Position numbers and translations under genes: made by a program. A stretch of DNA of 64,000 nt, from the NCBI GenBank assembly GCA_903840315.1, contig CAIMFK010000012.1:140230-204229 (forward strand), written 5' to 3'. Under the pieces are notes generated by a model. The model saw only the letters and a program-made list of their open reading frames with translations. It was not told the DNA's origin and searched no databases. Below, piece after piece: positions 15,123 through 24,522 of this stretch (positions are counted from its first letter, which is position 1; each line of letters starts with the position of its first letter). This DNA is from an uncultured Candidatus Saccharibacteria bacterium. Lineage in GTDB: Bacteria > Patescibacteriota > Saccharimonadia > Saccharimonadales > UBA4665.

Positions 15123-16883
15123 AACAATCGAACAAGACTGAGGAATTTTTATCGTAGTGCTTCCATGTTCAACTTGAACAGTGCTAAGCTTGAACTTTTT
15201 AGATTCACCAACATATTTATTTTCTGATGAAGAAAATGCAACCTGCCACTCTCCGTCGTGTGGGAGATTAAGAGTATATTCATTAAAATCTCTATTACCA
15301 AAATTGATAATAACTACGACGTCATCACCATGCCCACCTTCGTACCATCTATGATATGAGATTACCTTATTTGTCTCATCGTAATTGAGTAGATTACAAT
15401 TCTTGCCTGATAGACCTTTCGAGTGGCCAAAATAATTTCTTCTTAGCTCTATTAGTTTTCTATAAGCTTCGATTATTCCCTGGTTATTCTTTATTTCTGT
15501 CTTAGTCCAGTCCAAAGCCTGCCAATCATTAAATTCACCAGTTTCTAAAAATTCCTGACCCTGGAACAGCATAGGAATTCCGGGTAGAGTGAGCTGTAAT
15601 GTTGCAGCTATAAGGCTTTGCTTCCTGGCAAAATAAGAATTGGTATCTTTTGGTGCAATAACTGAAACAAATCTAGATGATCCATTTGCGGCACTATCGT
15701 GAGAGTCCATATAAATAACTCTCTGAAAAGGATCGTCATTAAATCTTTTATTCATCATAGTAATCAGTTCAGCCAGATTAATATATTCCGGATTATCACT
15801 AGAGAGTGCATTTCTAAAGATTGACGGGCCAGATAGATCCCATTGAGCAGAAAAGCCCACCCCACCATCAATGATTTGTTTTGTTAGATACTCATTGCAG
15901 CCCAAATCTTCAGCAATAGTAATGGCCCTAGGATTTATTTCTTTTGTTACTTTATTAATTTTCTGAAGTAACTCCCAGCCCTCAGGAAGGTCTGTAGAAG
16001 GGTCGGAGTCGTGACCCTTAACATTTCTAATGTAGATAGTCGAATCTACCCTCAGCCCATCAAGATGACAGTCATGAAGCAACATTCTTACATTATCTAA
16101 TATATATTGATGAATTTCCGGCCTGCCATAATCTGGTCTAGTATTTCCCCAAGGTGTTTCTGCTCTCCAATCATTATAGAAATAAATACCTCCCAGATTA
16201 TTCTCAGACCATCCATCGAACTGCCACAAATCAAGACTTGTATCTGGACCTAAATGGTTATAGACAACATCTAAAACAACGCCCATATTTCTTTTATGGG
16301 CTTCTTTTATGAATTTTTTAAATCCATAATGCCCACCGTACAAACTTTCAACTGCAAAAATATAATCAATTCCGTAGCCCCATCCCCTATCCAAAATCAT
16401 GGTGTTTATTGGCATGAGCTCAATTGTTGTTACGCCTAATTTTTTAAGAAAATCTAATTTATCGATTGCGCTCTCAAAAGTTCCATTTATAGCTGGGTCT
16501 GGCCTGTTAAAGGTGCCAATATGTAACTCATAAATAACCTGTTCATTTATTGGTGGGGGAATATATGAATCACCTTCCCAGTCAAAATTATTTATATAGA
16601 TGACCGATGAGCCTGTTGAAGTTGTGAAATGCATTGATCTTGGATCATTATGGAATATTTCCTTTTCGCCATTTTCTATAACAAATTTATATTCTTGGCC
16701 TTCCTTAGCGTTTTTTGACATCAAGTGCCAATAACCATCTTCCTCGTTTAACATTGGTTCTTTTGACCAATTATTGAAAGTTCCTGTCAGATAAACCTGT
16801 GAAGCATTTGGAGCCCACATTCTAAAAGAAAAACCAGATTTACTCCTAACAACGCCCACATTTTTCTTTTTCGATATCTTCAT
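15111..16883 (-). CDS. GH13 alpha-glucan branching-type enzyme with CBM48
   Basis: 590 residues. Residues about 10-95 form a CBM48 domain (FRMWAPNASQVYLTG, FNNWSKEPM), followed by a TIM-barrel GH13 catalytic domain and a C-terminal beta domain. The catalytic set is visible: the nucleophile Asp in GLRVDSTIYI, the acid/base Glu in TIAEDLG and the third Asp in MDSHDS. The architecture fits 1,4-alpha-glucan branching enzymes (GlgB) or malto-oligosyltrehalose trehalohydrolases; GlgB seems likelier. No other glycogen genes are in the window. Cytoplasmic, with no signal peptide. Confidence 0.9.
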   Translation of the reverse strand: MKISKKKNVGVVRSKSGFSFRMWAPNASQVYLTGTFNNWSKEPMLNEEDGYWHLMSKNAKEGQEYKFVIENGEKEIFHNDPRSMHFTTSTGSSVIYINNFDWEGDSYIPPPINEQVIYELHIGTFNRPDPAINGTFESAIDKLDFLKKLGVTTIELMPINTMILDRGWGYGIDYIFAVESLYGGHYGFKKFIKEAHKRNMGVVLDVVYNHLGPDTSLDLWQFDGWSENNLGGIYFYNDWRAETPWGNTRPDYGRPEIHQYILDNVRMLLHDCHLDGLRVDSTIYIRNVKGHDSDPSTDLPEGWELLQKINKVTKEINPRAITIAEDLGCNEYLTKQIIDGGVGFSAQWDLSGPSIFRNALSSDNPEYINLAELITMMNKRFNDDPFQRVIYMDSHDSAANGSSRFVSVIAPKDTNSYFARKQSLIAATLQLTLPGIPMLFQGQEFLETGEFNDWQALDWTKTEIKNNQGIIEAYRKLIELRRNYFGHSKGLSGKNCNLLNYDETNKVISYHRWYEGGHGDDVVVIINFGNRDFNEYTLNLPHDGEWQVAFSSSENKYVGESKKFKLSTVQVEHGSTTIKIPQSCSIVLTR

Positions 16884-16958
16884 GAATATTTAAATACATT
16901 ATGAATATGATTAAGCTTAAGGGCAAGTAAAATTGCTATGGTAAAAAAGAATACTTCA

Positions 16959-16967
16959 TGATAGAAT
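16959..16967 (+). promoter_or_regulatory. Extended -10 promoter, leaderless gene
   Basis: TGA-TAGAAT ending 7 nt before the ATG at 16975. Confidence 0.5.
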
Positions 16968-16974
16968 TAGTCTC

Positions 16975-17283
16975 ATGTCAAATATAGAACCAGAAATGAA
17001 CGTTGAATCGCAGGAAAATATTACATTTAAAGAGTTCGCTAGGGAGCTCTCTACTACCACCAAAATATCATTGATATCGATAGTTGGTGGGCTTTGTGTT
17101 GAAGGCGCAAGTCTTGTTATGACAAGTGTTAATCACATGTATGACAGCAAGGATCCAGTATTCGCCGAAAACTACATTACCGATGCAAAAGTTATTGGAT
17201 TAGTCACAGTTCTAGGTGGAATTAGCGTCATCGCCGCAAGATTAAATCACAAATCAAAAGATCATATACTAGAAAACAAATAA
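16975..17283 (+). CDS. Small two-helix membrane protein
   Basis: 102 residues, not recognised. An acidic N-terminus (NIEPEMNVESQE) precedes two hydrophobic segments (about 31-52 and 70-90) and a basic, hydrophilic tail. It is monocistronic, lies head to head with the GH13 gene and ends 5 bp before the convergent tRNA-Leu. The matched extended -10 promoter supports it as a real gene. Confidence 0.6.
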   Translation: MSNIEPEMNVESQENITFKEFARELSTTTKISLISIVGGLCVEGASLVMTSVNHMYDSKDPVFAENYITDAKVIGLVTVLGGISVIAARLNHKSKDHILENK

Positions 17284-17288
17284 TTTTT

Positions 17289-17375
17289 TGGTGGGGATAA
17301 GAGGACTTGAACCTCCACGGACAAATGTCCACTAGCTCCTGAAGCTAACGCGTCTACCAATTCCGCCATATCCCC
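17289..17375 (-). tRNA. tRNA-Leu(CAG)
   Basis: 87 nt with long variable arm, anticodon CAG in loop TTCAGGA, T-loop TTCAAGT and encoded CCA. A TAGAAT box (17384-17389) lies 8 nt upstream. Confidence 0.96.
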
Positions 17376-17400
17376 TTAAAATAATTCTATTAAGATTATA

Positions 17401-19182
17401 CTATTTTTTAGGATTGGTTACTTTAGCTTGTCTAATCTCCCAGTTAACAACATTATTATATCTGTCTGAATCAGAATTAACTGCGGTGGGATTTAGTCCT
17501 GATATTTCTAAATTAGACAGATATAAATATCTTGGTTGATAAAGCCCAATTGCAGGCACGTCAGATTGCCAAGCTGATAAGAATTGCTGGTATTTTATTG
17601 CCCTTAGAGCGGGATCTAATCTAGTTCTACCTGCCTGTAAAGATTCATCAGCTGTCTTCGATGAGTATTCAGAAAGATTCAGCCTAAAAGGCGACCTTGG
17701 ATCTGTCTGTGAACTATCCCAATAGGCATAAACATCCGGATCCACTCCTACTGATATTCCATATTGAAGTGCCTGATAGTTGTGATAACTCACTGCATAT
17801 TTTAAATCACTATCACTTAAAGCATTTATTCTAAGATCAATTCCAATTTTTTTCCATTGTGTCTTCAAGAGGTTGTCGGTTTCTAATGCTTCAGCGCTAT
17901 CAGGAGATGATAATATTATGGAAAGAGGCTTTCCAGATTTATATCTAATTCCATCCGAGGCTTTAATCCAGCCGTCCGCGTTTAATATGCTTTCTGCTGA
18001 AGCCGGATCATATCCAGATTGAGAATATTTTGCATCGTAGGCTAACTGTCCTTTTAGTAGAGGCTCATCAACTATTTTAGTTTCATAGTTTAAGGCTTGG
18101 ACTATTTGATTTTTGTTTGTAGCTGCAAGCAGAGCTTTTCTGACATTCAGGTCGCTCAGTATTGGATCGGTCGTTTTAAGAAAAATCATATTAGCAGCAG
18201 TTAGAGGAATGCTGAGGGCCCTAACACTACCGCCCGTAACTGGTAAGTCAACAAGCCCCGACATCGTATCAATCTTTTTAGAATTAAAGGTACTTATCAT
18301 CATACTCTTATTGTGAAAAGCTTCTATTGTTATGCCGTCGAGTTTTGCAGTTCCTTGCCAGTAATTCTTGAATGCTTTTAGCTCAATTGTTTGCTGAGCG
18401 GTGTCTGGAGTATTGCCCTGAGATCTAACAGCAACCAAGGAAAAAGGACCCGATCCTATGGGCGAAACAGTATCGAAGTCGATAGTCCTCATGTTGGCAG
18501 GAGATATATTAGATAATATATGCTTAGGAAGAATGCCCATAGTCAGCGAATTAGGGAATGAACTCAGTGGTGTAGGTAAATTGAATACAACCGTATTGGT
18601 ATCGGGTGCTGAAATCGCAATGCCTTTCCAGCTAGTGAATAACGGAGATTGAGCATCAGGTGACTGTATTAAATTAAAAGTAAAAGCAACATCAGATGAA
18701 GTTAAGGGCTTTCCATCCTGCCATTTCAGATTTGGTCTCAATTTAAATGTATAAATTCTGCCAGTCTGATCAACAGAGTAAGAACTAGCCATAGACGGCA
18801 CCAAATGATTAGAGTTATCATTCTTAAGTAGTCCGGCGAATACTAAATTAGAGACTGAAGAATCTACGGGCGTGGATGCATAGATTGGGTTTGAATTGCT
18901 ATAGCTACCCAAAATACCTTCCTTGAGTTTTCCTCCCGGGACAAATTGATTTGTTTGAAAATAAACGGACAGGTGTATTATCTGTACTAATACAAAAAAT
19001 ATGACTAGAAGCGCTCCAGCTAACCAAGTAGTTACAAATTTCCAAACCGGTTCAAGCTTATTGAGTCTTTTTATGAAATTTTTTTCGAACTTAGCCGTGG
19101 TATCATCGGTCAATTGCTCAAATTGATTAATTCCCTTTACGTACTTTTTTTTAAAAACTTTTTTGTAATCTTTTGATGCCAT
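17401..19182 (-). CDS. Membrane-anchored peptide-binding protein (SBP_bac_5)
   Basis: 593 residues of the DppA/OppA family, which captures peptides for an ABC importer. Instead of a lipoprotein signal there are about 50 highly charged residues inside the cell, then a membrane helix (about 50-70) and the binding fold (GKLKEGILGSYSNSNPIY, then LRPNLKWQDGKPLTSSDVAFTF). The anchor is therefore uncleaved. No permease or ATPase is adjacent; the upstream neighbours are secG and yvlD. The partner permease must be elsewhere, or the protein acts alone in nutrient capture from a host. Confidence 0.92.
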   Translation of the reverse strand: MASKDYKKVFKKKYVKGINQFEQLTDDTTAKFEKNFIKRLNKLEPVWKFVTTWLAGALLVIFFVLVQIIHLSVYFQTNQFVPGGKLKEGILGSYSNSNPIYASTPVDSSVSNLVFAGLLKNDNSNHLVPSMASSYSVDQTGRIYTFKLRPNLKWQDGKPLTSSDVAFTFNLIQSPDAQSPLFTSWKGIAISAPDTNTVVFNLPTPLSSFPNSLTMGILPKHILSNISPANMRTIDFDTVSPIGSGPFSLVAVRSQGNTPDTAQQTIELKAFKNYWQGTAKLDGITIEAFHNKSMMISTFNSKKIDTMSGLVDLPVTGGSVRALSIPLTAANMIFLKTTDPILSDLNVRKALLAATNKNQIVQALNYETKIVDEPLLKGQLAYDAKYSQSGYDPASAESILNADGWIKASDGIRYKSGKPLSIILSSPDSAEALETDNLLKTQWKKIGIDLRINALSDSDLKYAVSYHNYQALQYGISVGVDPDVYAYWDSSQTDPRSPFRLNLSEYSSKTADESLQAGRTRLDPALRAIKYQQFLSAWQSDVPAIGLYQPRYLYLSNLEISGLNPTAVNSDSDRYNNVVNWEIRQAKVTNPKK

Positions 19183-19200
19183 TGGTTACGCCTCGGGATA

Positions 19201-19413
19201 TTAGACTGTTATACCCAATATCAGCGAGGCAGCAAACACAAAGGCCATAATTATAGTTAACTGGTGAATAGTTTTATCGGTGCCACGTCTTACTGTATTT
19301 ACTTCGCCACCGCCTCCAAGTCCAGCGCCTAGTGAAGCGCCACGAACTTGAATCAAAATAAGAAATGTCATGATTACCATAGAAACGATTGTTATGTAGT
19401 TAAATATGTTCAT
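19201..19413 (-). CDS. secG: Preprotein translocase subunit SecG
   Basis: 70 residues with the SecG pattern: helix one (about 3-23, ending LILIQVRG), the glycine-rich SLGAGLGGGGE loop, then helix two (about 49-69). SecG assists SecYE-driven export. It overlaps the upstream yvlD-like gene by 4 bp. Confidence 0.95.
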   Translation of the reverse strand: MNIFNYITIVSMVIMTFLILIQVRGASLGAGLGGGGEVNTVRRGTDKTIHQLTIIMAFVFAASLILGITV

Positions 19414-19814
19414 CGTTCTTCAATTATAGCTGTTACTAGATAGTTTACCAACCCAATTATTAGTCCTGCCAGTATAGCTACAAAAAAATTTGTCACATGT
19501 AGTGGTGTATATAGTTTGCTAACAAGAAATACCATAAATCCATTTACTAGTATCATGAATAGCCCTAAAGAAAGTAGGATTGCTGGCAAGGATAAAATAA
19601 CAACTAATGGCTTTATAAGGATGTTAACTAAGGCTAGTATGAATCCTGCTTCAATTGCACTAGAAACATGAGACCCATAGTTAATTTTATCTGCGCCAAT
19701 AAGACCAACGGCAATCCATAATCCCAAGGAACAAACTATCCATCTTAGAACAAATCTTATCAAAGCTAAATTAAAGCCGTTTATTTCTTTCATGTTTTTA
19801 TTATTGTAGGCCAA
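19410..19814 (-). CDS. YvlD/phage-holin-4 family membrane protein
   Basis: 134 residues, four membrane helices, with the conserved LVNILIKPLVVILSLP and LVNGFMVFLVSKL motifs of PF04020 (YvlD). The function in bacteria is poorly known. The start is a TTG: a GGGAG ribosome site lies 6 nt before it, inside the final codons of pepP, while the internal ATG seven codons later has no such site. Expression is thus probably coupled to pepP. Confidence 0.88.
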   Translation of the reverse strand: MAYNNKNMKEINGFNLALIRFVLRWIVCSLGLWIAVGLIGADKINYGSHVSSAIEAGFILALVNILIKPLVVILSLPAILLSLGLFMILVNGFMVFLVSKLYTPLHVTNFFVAILAGLIIGLVNYLVTAIIEER

Positions 19815-21047
19815 TCATAGCTCCCTAGGCAAATTGCTACTTAATATTTCGCAGCCATCATCAGTAATAAGTATGTCGTCTTCAATTCTAATTCCGATTG
19901 ATTCTTCAGGTATGTAAATGCCTGGCTCGCAAGTAATGACCATATTAGGGACTAAAGGTTTTTTATAATCCCCTACATCATGAACATCTATACCCAGGAA
20001 ATGACTGACCATATGGGGAAAATATTTTCTTACATTTTCTTTATCTATAATCTTAATTAGCCCGAGTTCCCTGAGTTTCTCACCTATGAAATGTTCCACT
20101 TCTTCTTCATAGTCCTCAAGAATTACCCCGGGTTTCAATAAAGAAATAGCATAATTTTGAGCAGATAATACCGCTTCATAAATGCTACGAATTCTTTTAC
20201 TGATTTTGCCCGGGACTATTGTTCTGGTTATATCTGCGCTGTAATTACCAAAACGAGCACCTACATCAATTACAATAGGTAGGTTAGCTTCAATTTTTGA
20301 ATTATTTAGAGTTGAATGGATTATTGTAGAGTTTATTCCGGATCCAACTATCGGGGTAAAAGCATGTTTTGCAGCACCTTTTGATCTAAAGCCTGAAGTT
20401 ATATCAGCCTCTATTTCATATTCATGTTCATATTTGTCTAACCTTTTTTGTCTCATTATAGGCTTCAAAGTATTAACCGTAATGTTAATTGCCTCTTTTA
20501 AGGCCTCAATTTCTGACGACTGCTTGACCACTCTTAAATTCATTAAATGTGCTCTCAAATCGAGCAGCTCAATACTGGGGTTCAATTCTTTAAGTTTATT
20601 AATTAATGATTCTCTTGCAGGATTGGAATACATTCCATATGCAGCTATAAATTTAGGATTTGCTGCAAGAGTTGCGACATGCTTGGTCTTTTTTATTCTT
20701 GAGCTTAAAATCTTCCAGCCATCTTTGTCAGAATAGCAGTCTTCAATACCCGAAATGTTTTTGACGGTATCATAACTAATTTTCCCGTCAAAGAAATCAT
20801 GTATTTCTGAATATTCGGGAACAATTATATATTCCCTGTTTTTGTCCATGACTAAAATAAGGTTTGGCTCATTAAGTCCAGTAAGATACCAAAAATTACT
20901 ATCCTGAGCGAATTCCAAAGTCTCATCTGCATTCTTTTGAACTAATCCATTTGCCGTAATTACTATGGGGGCAGTGCCAAGAAACAGCTCCCTTAGCTTT
21001 TTCCTATTGCCTCTAAAAAATTCCTTATCAAAAAATGATTTGTTCAT
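19815..21047 (-). CDS. pepP: Xaa-Pro aminopeptidase (M24B)
   Basis: About 410 residues: an N-terminal AMP_N domain (to about 165) and the pita-bread M24 domain. The five metal ligands are seen: Asp in VIDVGARFGN, Asp in SADITRT, His in HFLGIDVHD, Glu in TCEPGIYIP and Glu in RIEDDILIT. It removes N-terminal residues preceding proline, which fits a peptide-feeding organism with the nearby peptide-binding protein. ATG 21047 is chosen; an in-frame TTG at 21053 lies 6 nt after an extended -10 (TGC-TATACT) and is an alternative leaderless start. Confidence 0.95.
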   Translation of the reverse strand: MNKSFFDKEFFRGNRKKLRELFLGTAPIVITANGLVQKNADETLEFAQDSNFWYLTGLNEPNLILVMDKNREYIIVPEYSEIHDFFDGKISYDTVKNISGIEDCYSDKDGWKILSSRIKKTKHVATLAANPKFIAAYGMYSNPARESLINKLKELNPSIELLDLRAHLMNLRVVKQSSEIEALKEAINITVNTLKPIMRQKRLDKYEHEYEIEADITSGFRSKGAAKHAFTPIVGSGINSTIIHSTLNNSKIEANLPIVIDVGARFGNYSADITRTIVPGKISKRIRSIYEAVLSAQNYAISLLKPGVILEDYEEEVEHFIGEKLRELGLIKIIDKENVRKYFPHMVSHFLGIDVHDVGDYKKPLVPNMVITCEPGIYIPEESIGIRIEDDILITDDGCEILSSNLPREL

Positions 21048-21094
21048 AATCAAAACTCTAGTATAGCATTAATACCCATTAACCTCTTATCTCC

Positions 21095-21670
21095 TTAGTT
21101 TTTATGAGAAAAAACTACCACATGCTTAGCATTTCTGGATAATATTTTATGATTTCCAAAATACTCATCCATGCTTCGCGCTATCCATGGCTTAAGCCTT
21201 GCCTCAACTACCAATACTAAATTACCGTTCTCCGATAAATAATTCATACTATCTTTGATCATGTTATTGATGACTTCTCGCCCTCTGTGTGTTGGAGGAT
21301 TGGAAACAATCAAATCAAATTTCTTTTCCATGGAAACACCTTCGTAACCATGGCTTGGCACAACCATTACATTAGCTAGATTGTTTGCAGATAAATTCTT
21401 ATTTGTCATAGAAACAGCAGCAATGTCTGAATCAATCGCAATTATTTTCGACTCCGGTTTATTTTTAGCGAGACAAAGACTAATAGCTCCCCATCCACAA
21501 CCCCAATCCAAAACGTTTTTATATTTCGGAAAAACTTTTAGAACATCCTCTATTAAAAGTCGACTTCCCGAATCCAGACCTTTGGGTGAAAATAAATCAC
21601 TTTTAGTTTCACAAGTTAAATTAATTGAGCCCAAACTTATTGAAATATTTTTACTATTTTCAGATTTCAT
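21095..21670 (-). CDS. Class I SAM-dependent methyltransferase, RsmC-like
   Basis: 191 residues. It has the SAM-binding loop DWGCGWGAIS (about 60-69), an acidic strand end IIAIDSD, and the NPP catalytic motif in VSNPPTHRG, typical of N6-adenine or N2-guanine methyltransferases. The fold, length and NPPTH fit the C-terminal half of RsmC (16S rRNA m2G1207), the YbiN/MTS type. It follows uvrC after 2 bp. The RNA target is inferred only from the family. Confidence 0.85.
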   Translation of the reverse strand: MKSENSKNISISLGSINLTCETKSDLFSPKGLDSGSRLLIEDVLKVFPKYKNVLDWGCGWGAISLCLAKNKPESKIIAIDSDIAAVSMTNKNLSANNLANVMVVPSHGYEGVSMEKKFDLIVSNPPTHRGREVINNMIKDSMNYLSENGNLVLVVEARLKPWIARSMDEYFGNHKILSRNAKHVVVFSHKN

Positions 21671-21672
21671 AA

Positions 21673-23166
21673 CTATTTATTTCCTTTAATTTTTATTATT
21701 AAGTCAGCTCTTTTTTCACCAATTATCTCAGCAACCTCAGCGTGAGAAGCAGCAAAAACTGCACTCACGGATCCAAACTTTTTGATCAGCTGTTTTTTCG
21801 AGACTGGACCAATTCCGGGAATATCATCTATCAAACTTTTAATTTGGCGTTTCCTCTTCAAAACTGTGTGATAGCTAACTGCAAATCGGTGACTCTCATC
21901 CCTGATTCTTTGAAGTAGTTTTACTATATCTGAATTTATTGGAAGAAGTATCTTGATAAATTTATCACTTTTTCGAATAATTGCATGATGTTTTTCAAGA
22001 GCTTCGTAATTAATAGATAGATTTGAGCCCTCGAGATCAACAACTATCTCTTCTTCCCTTTTAGCAAGTCCTATCATAGGAACAGTTTGCCCCATTTCAT
22101 CTCTAGCTTTTATTGCGGAAGATAATTGGCCACGACCTCCATCGATCAAAAATATATTTGGAAGACCCCAGTCCTTTATATTTTTTTGACTAAGCCTCCT
22201 AGTAATAGCCTCTTCCATATGAGCAAAATCATTATTGCCCGGAACACGTAATTTGAATTTTCTATATTCAGATTTTTCTGGCATGCCATTTTTAAAAACC
22301 ACCATGCTAGCAACATTATCTGTTCCTTGCATATGGGAAATGTCATAACCTTCAATTCTCCTTGGAACATTTTCAAGATTAAAAATATCCATCAGTCCGC
22401 TGATAGCAAGATCCTTACTGATATCTACTGTTTCACTGTCTGTGAATAGTCTTTGTTTGGCCAAGCTTTTCAGTGCGTAAATTTGATTCCTGTAAAGACT
22501 AGCCTTTTCAAATTCTTTTTTCTTGGCAGCAATATTCATGCTTTTTTCAAGCTTATCAATAAGATTGACTCTGTTCCCTTCAATATAGCTGATTAAAGAC
22601 CTGAGATTCGCTCTATATTCATTTAGTGGAGTTTTATCTTCTTCAATACCCGGACAAAGTCCTAGGTGGTATTGAAGACAAGCTCTTTTTGGAATCTGGC
22701 CGTAGTGAGTAGAATAAGGAAAAATTTTTCTTAACATCCTTAATGCATTTTTTATATCTCGGCTATTGAAATATGGACCATAATATTTTGCTTTATCATC
22801 CAACGGTCGCCTTGTAGTCGTAACTGTTGGATGAGCATCATTGTAATTTATTCTGATGTAGCTATAGCTCTTATCATCTCTTAGTAGGATGTTATATTTA
22901 GGCAGATTCCTTCTAACTAGTTCTGCTTCCAAGAAAAGTGCATCTAGTTCAGTTTCAGCTATTATCCAATCTACATCTTCAATTTCAGAAATTAGAGCGA
23001 TAGTCTTGGGGTCTCGCAATCTACTATTCTGAAAGTACTGACGAACCCTATTCTTAAGGTTCGCAGCTTTTCCAATATATATAACTTGACCTGTTTTGTC
23101 TTTGTGAAAGTAAACACCAGGCGAGTTAGGTAAATCAGCTAGCTTATTTTTAAGTTGATCATTCAT
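21673..23166 (-). CDS. uvrC: Excinuclease ABC subunit UvrC (short form)
   Basis: 497 residues, shorter than the usual 600 or so. It has the GIY-YIG nuclease (about 14-92, PGVYFHKDKTGQVIYIGKA) making the 3' cut, the UVR motif for UvrB contact (about 205-240), the RNase H-like nuclease (YDISHMQG, IDGGRGQL) making the 5' cut, and a C-terminal helix-hairpin-helix (IPGIGPVSKKQL). The central cysteine-rich area and linkers are reduced. UvrA is 1.4 kb away; UvrB is not in the window. Confidence 0.96.
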   Translation of the reverse strand: MNDQLKNKLADLPNSPGVYFHKDKTGQVIYIGKAANLKNRVRQYFQNSRLRDPKTIALISEIEDVDWIIAETELDALFLEAELVRRNLPKYNILLRDDKSYSYIRINYNDAHPTVTTTRRPLDDKAKYYGPYFNSRDIKNALRMLRKIFPYSTHYGQIPKRACLQYHLGLCPGIEEDKTPLNEYRANLRSLISYIEGNRVNLIDKLEKSMNIAAKKKEFEKASLYRNQIYALKSLAKQRLFTDSETVDISKDLAISGLMDIFNLENVPRRIEGYDISHMQGTDNVASMVVFKNGMPEKSEYRKFKLRVPGNNDFAHMEEAITRRLSQKNIKDWGLPNIFLIDGGRGQLSSAIKARDEMGQTVPMIGLAKREEEIVVDLEGSNLSINYEALEKHHAIIRKSDKFIKILLPINSDIVKLLQRIRDESHRFAVSYHTVLKRKRQIKSLIDDIPGIGPVSKKQLIKKFGSVSAVFAASHAEVAEIIGEKRADLIIKIKGNK

Positions 23167-23196
23167 AACTCACTCAACTAGATTGTTTTTGGCAAT

Positions 23197-23838
23197 CTAT
23201 TCTTTGGTTTCTGATTTAGTTTCGGCTGCAGCGGTTTCTGCAGCTTCTTCTGCTTCTTCAGACTCTTCAGATAACTGAGCCTTAGTTTCTTCAACTACTG
23301 CAATGGTATGTTCTGGCTCGGTAGTAACGACAACTCCAGAAGGAACAACAATATCTGCAACAGTAAGTTTATCGCCTATTTCAACTAGTTTTGCTCCATC
23401 TACAGTTAATTCATCTGGGATCATAGAAGGAACTGCTTCGACTTCAACATGATCAAGCATATGAATAACTAATAAGCCTTTCTTTACAGCTGGGCTATCA
23501 CCAGAAATATGAACTGGTACTTCAGCATCAACCGTTTGGTTTGCATCAACAGCGTTAAACACTATGTGGCTTAATGTATTGTGCTTCGGATCAAATTCAA
23601 CAACCTTAATTAGAGCTGTGTACTTAGATTTTCCAACACTAATATCGATAGGGTGGTGTTTTCCAGCGCTTAAATAAGCTTTGTAAATTTGATTGTAATC
23701 GCCCATTACTATATGGCTATCCTTGCCATGATCGTGAATTACAGCAGGTACTAAACCTTGTTTTCTCAGGTGCTTGACTGATTTTCCTAATACTTCTCGT
23801 TTATCCAAACTTAAAGCGATTGATTCATTCTGTGACAT
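23197..23838 (-). CDS. rplY: Ribosomal protein bL25 (CTC/TL5 long form)
   Basis: 213 residues: the N-terminal L25 5S-rRNA-binding domain (about 5-90) and the C-terminal TL5 beta domain (about 95-180), then a very acidic Glu/Ala tail. The N-terminal LDKREVLGKSVKHLRKQGLVPAV is diagnostic. A strong ribosome site AAGGAG precedes the ATG. It is first in the rplY-uvrC-methyltransferase run. The acidic tail of about 30 residues is longer than in most homologues. Confidence 0.95.
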   Translation of the reverse strand: MSQNESIALSLDKREVLGKSVKHLRKQGLVPAVIHDHGKDSHIVMGDYNQIYKAYLSAGKHHPIDISVGKSKYTALIKVVEFDPKHNTLSHIVFNAVDANQTVDAEVPVHISGDSPAVKKGLLVIHMLDHVEVEAVPSMIPDELTVDGAKLVEIGDKLTVADIVVPSGVVVTTEPEHTIAVVEETKAQLSEESEEAEEAAETAAAETKSETKE

Positions 23839-23883
23839 TAATTACTCCTTAATTTAAGTATATTATAACAAATTTATGGACTT

Positions 23884-24522
23884 ATGAACAGATTAAAGTT
23901 AACCTATATGCATATGCTAAATCCAACTAGCTTAATTCAAAACGGCGGATTATTGCTCATAATCTTTATGATCTTTGCTGAATCTGGTATGCTTTTTGGT
24001 TTTTTCCTTCCCGGAGATACATTATTATTTTCTGCAGGATTTTTTGCTGGTGAAGGTAAGCTAAATATTTATCTATTAATTATTGGAGTCATTTTAGCAG
24101 CAGTTGCAGGATGCAATGCAGGATATGAAATTGGTAAAAGAGCAGGAAGAAAAATATTCTCAAAACCCGATGGAATATTGTTTAGGCAGTCTTATGTTAA
24201 GTCGGCAGAAGAATTCTATGAAAAGCATGGTGTAAAGACAATAGCTCTAGCTCAATTCGTACCGATTGCCAGAACATTTGTTCCGGTTGTTGCAGGAATA
24301 GGTAAAATGGATCGAAAGAAGTTTGTTATTTTTAATATAATAGGTGCAACTGCATGGGGTGCTGGAGTTGTTATTCTGGGTGCTTGGCTCGGAAAAAAGA
24401 TACCCAATATTGATAGATATTTACTGCCAGTTATTGGCATAGCGGTTGCAATAAGTTTTGGACCAATGATCTATCATATTGCAAAAAATATGCTCGACAG
24501 CTATAAGAAAAAATCTAGTTAA
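23884..24522 (+). CDS. DedA family membrane protein
   Basis: 212 residues of the DedA/SNARE-associated family: [13 protein letters not shown] near residues 40-53, and [18 protein letters not shown] near 120-138, the paired re-entrant motifs with the conserved Arg. Members include flippases that recycle undecaprenyl phosphate or other lipid carriers, consistent with cell-wall maintenance. It is divergent from rplY and its stop overlaps the convergent uvrA stop by 4 bp. Confidence 0.94.
   Translation: MNRLKLTYMHMLNPTSLIQNGGLLLIIFMIFAESGMLFGFFLPGDTLLFSAGFFAGEGKLNIYLLIIGVILAAVAGCNAGYEIGKRAGRKIFSKPDGILFRQSYVKSAEEFYEKHGVKTIALAQFVPIARTFVPVVAGIGKMDRKKFVIFNIIGATAWGAGVVILGAWLGKKIPNIDRYLLPVIGIAVAISFGPMIYHIAKNMLDSYKKKSS

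Noticed and set aside
24252..24440. Open frame antisense to the dedA-like gene
   Set aside because: Shadow of a recognisable membrane-protein gene.
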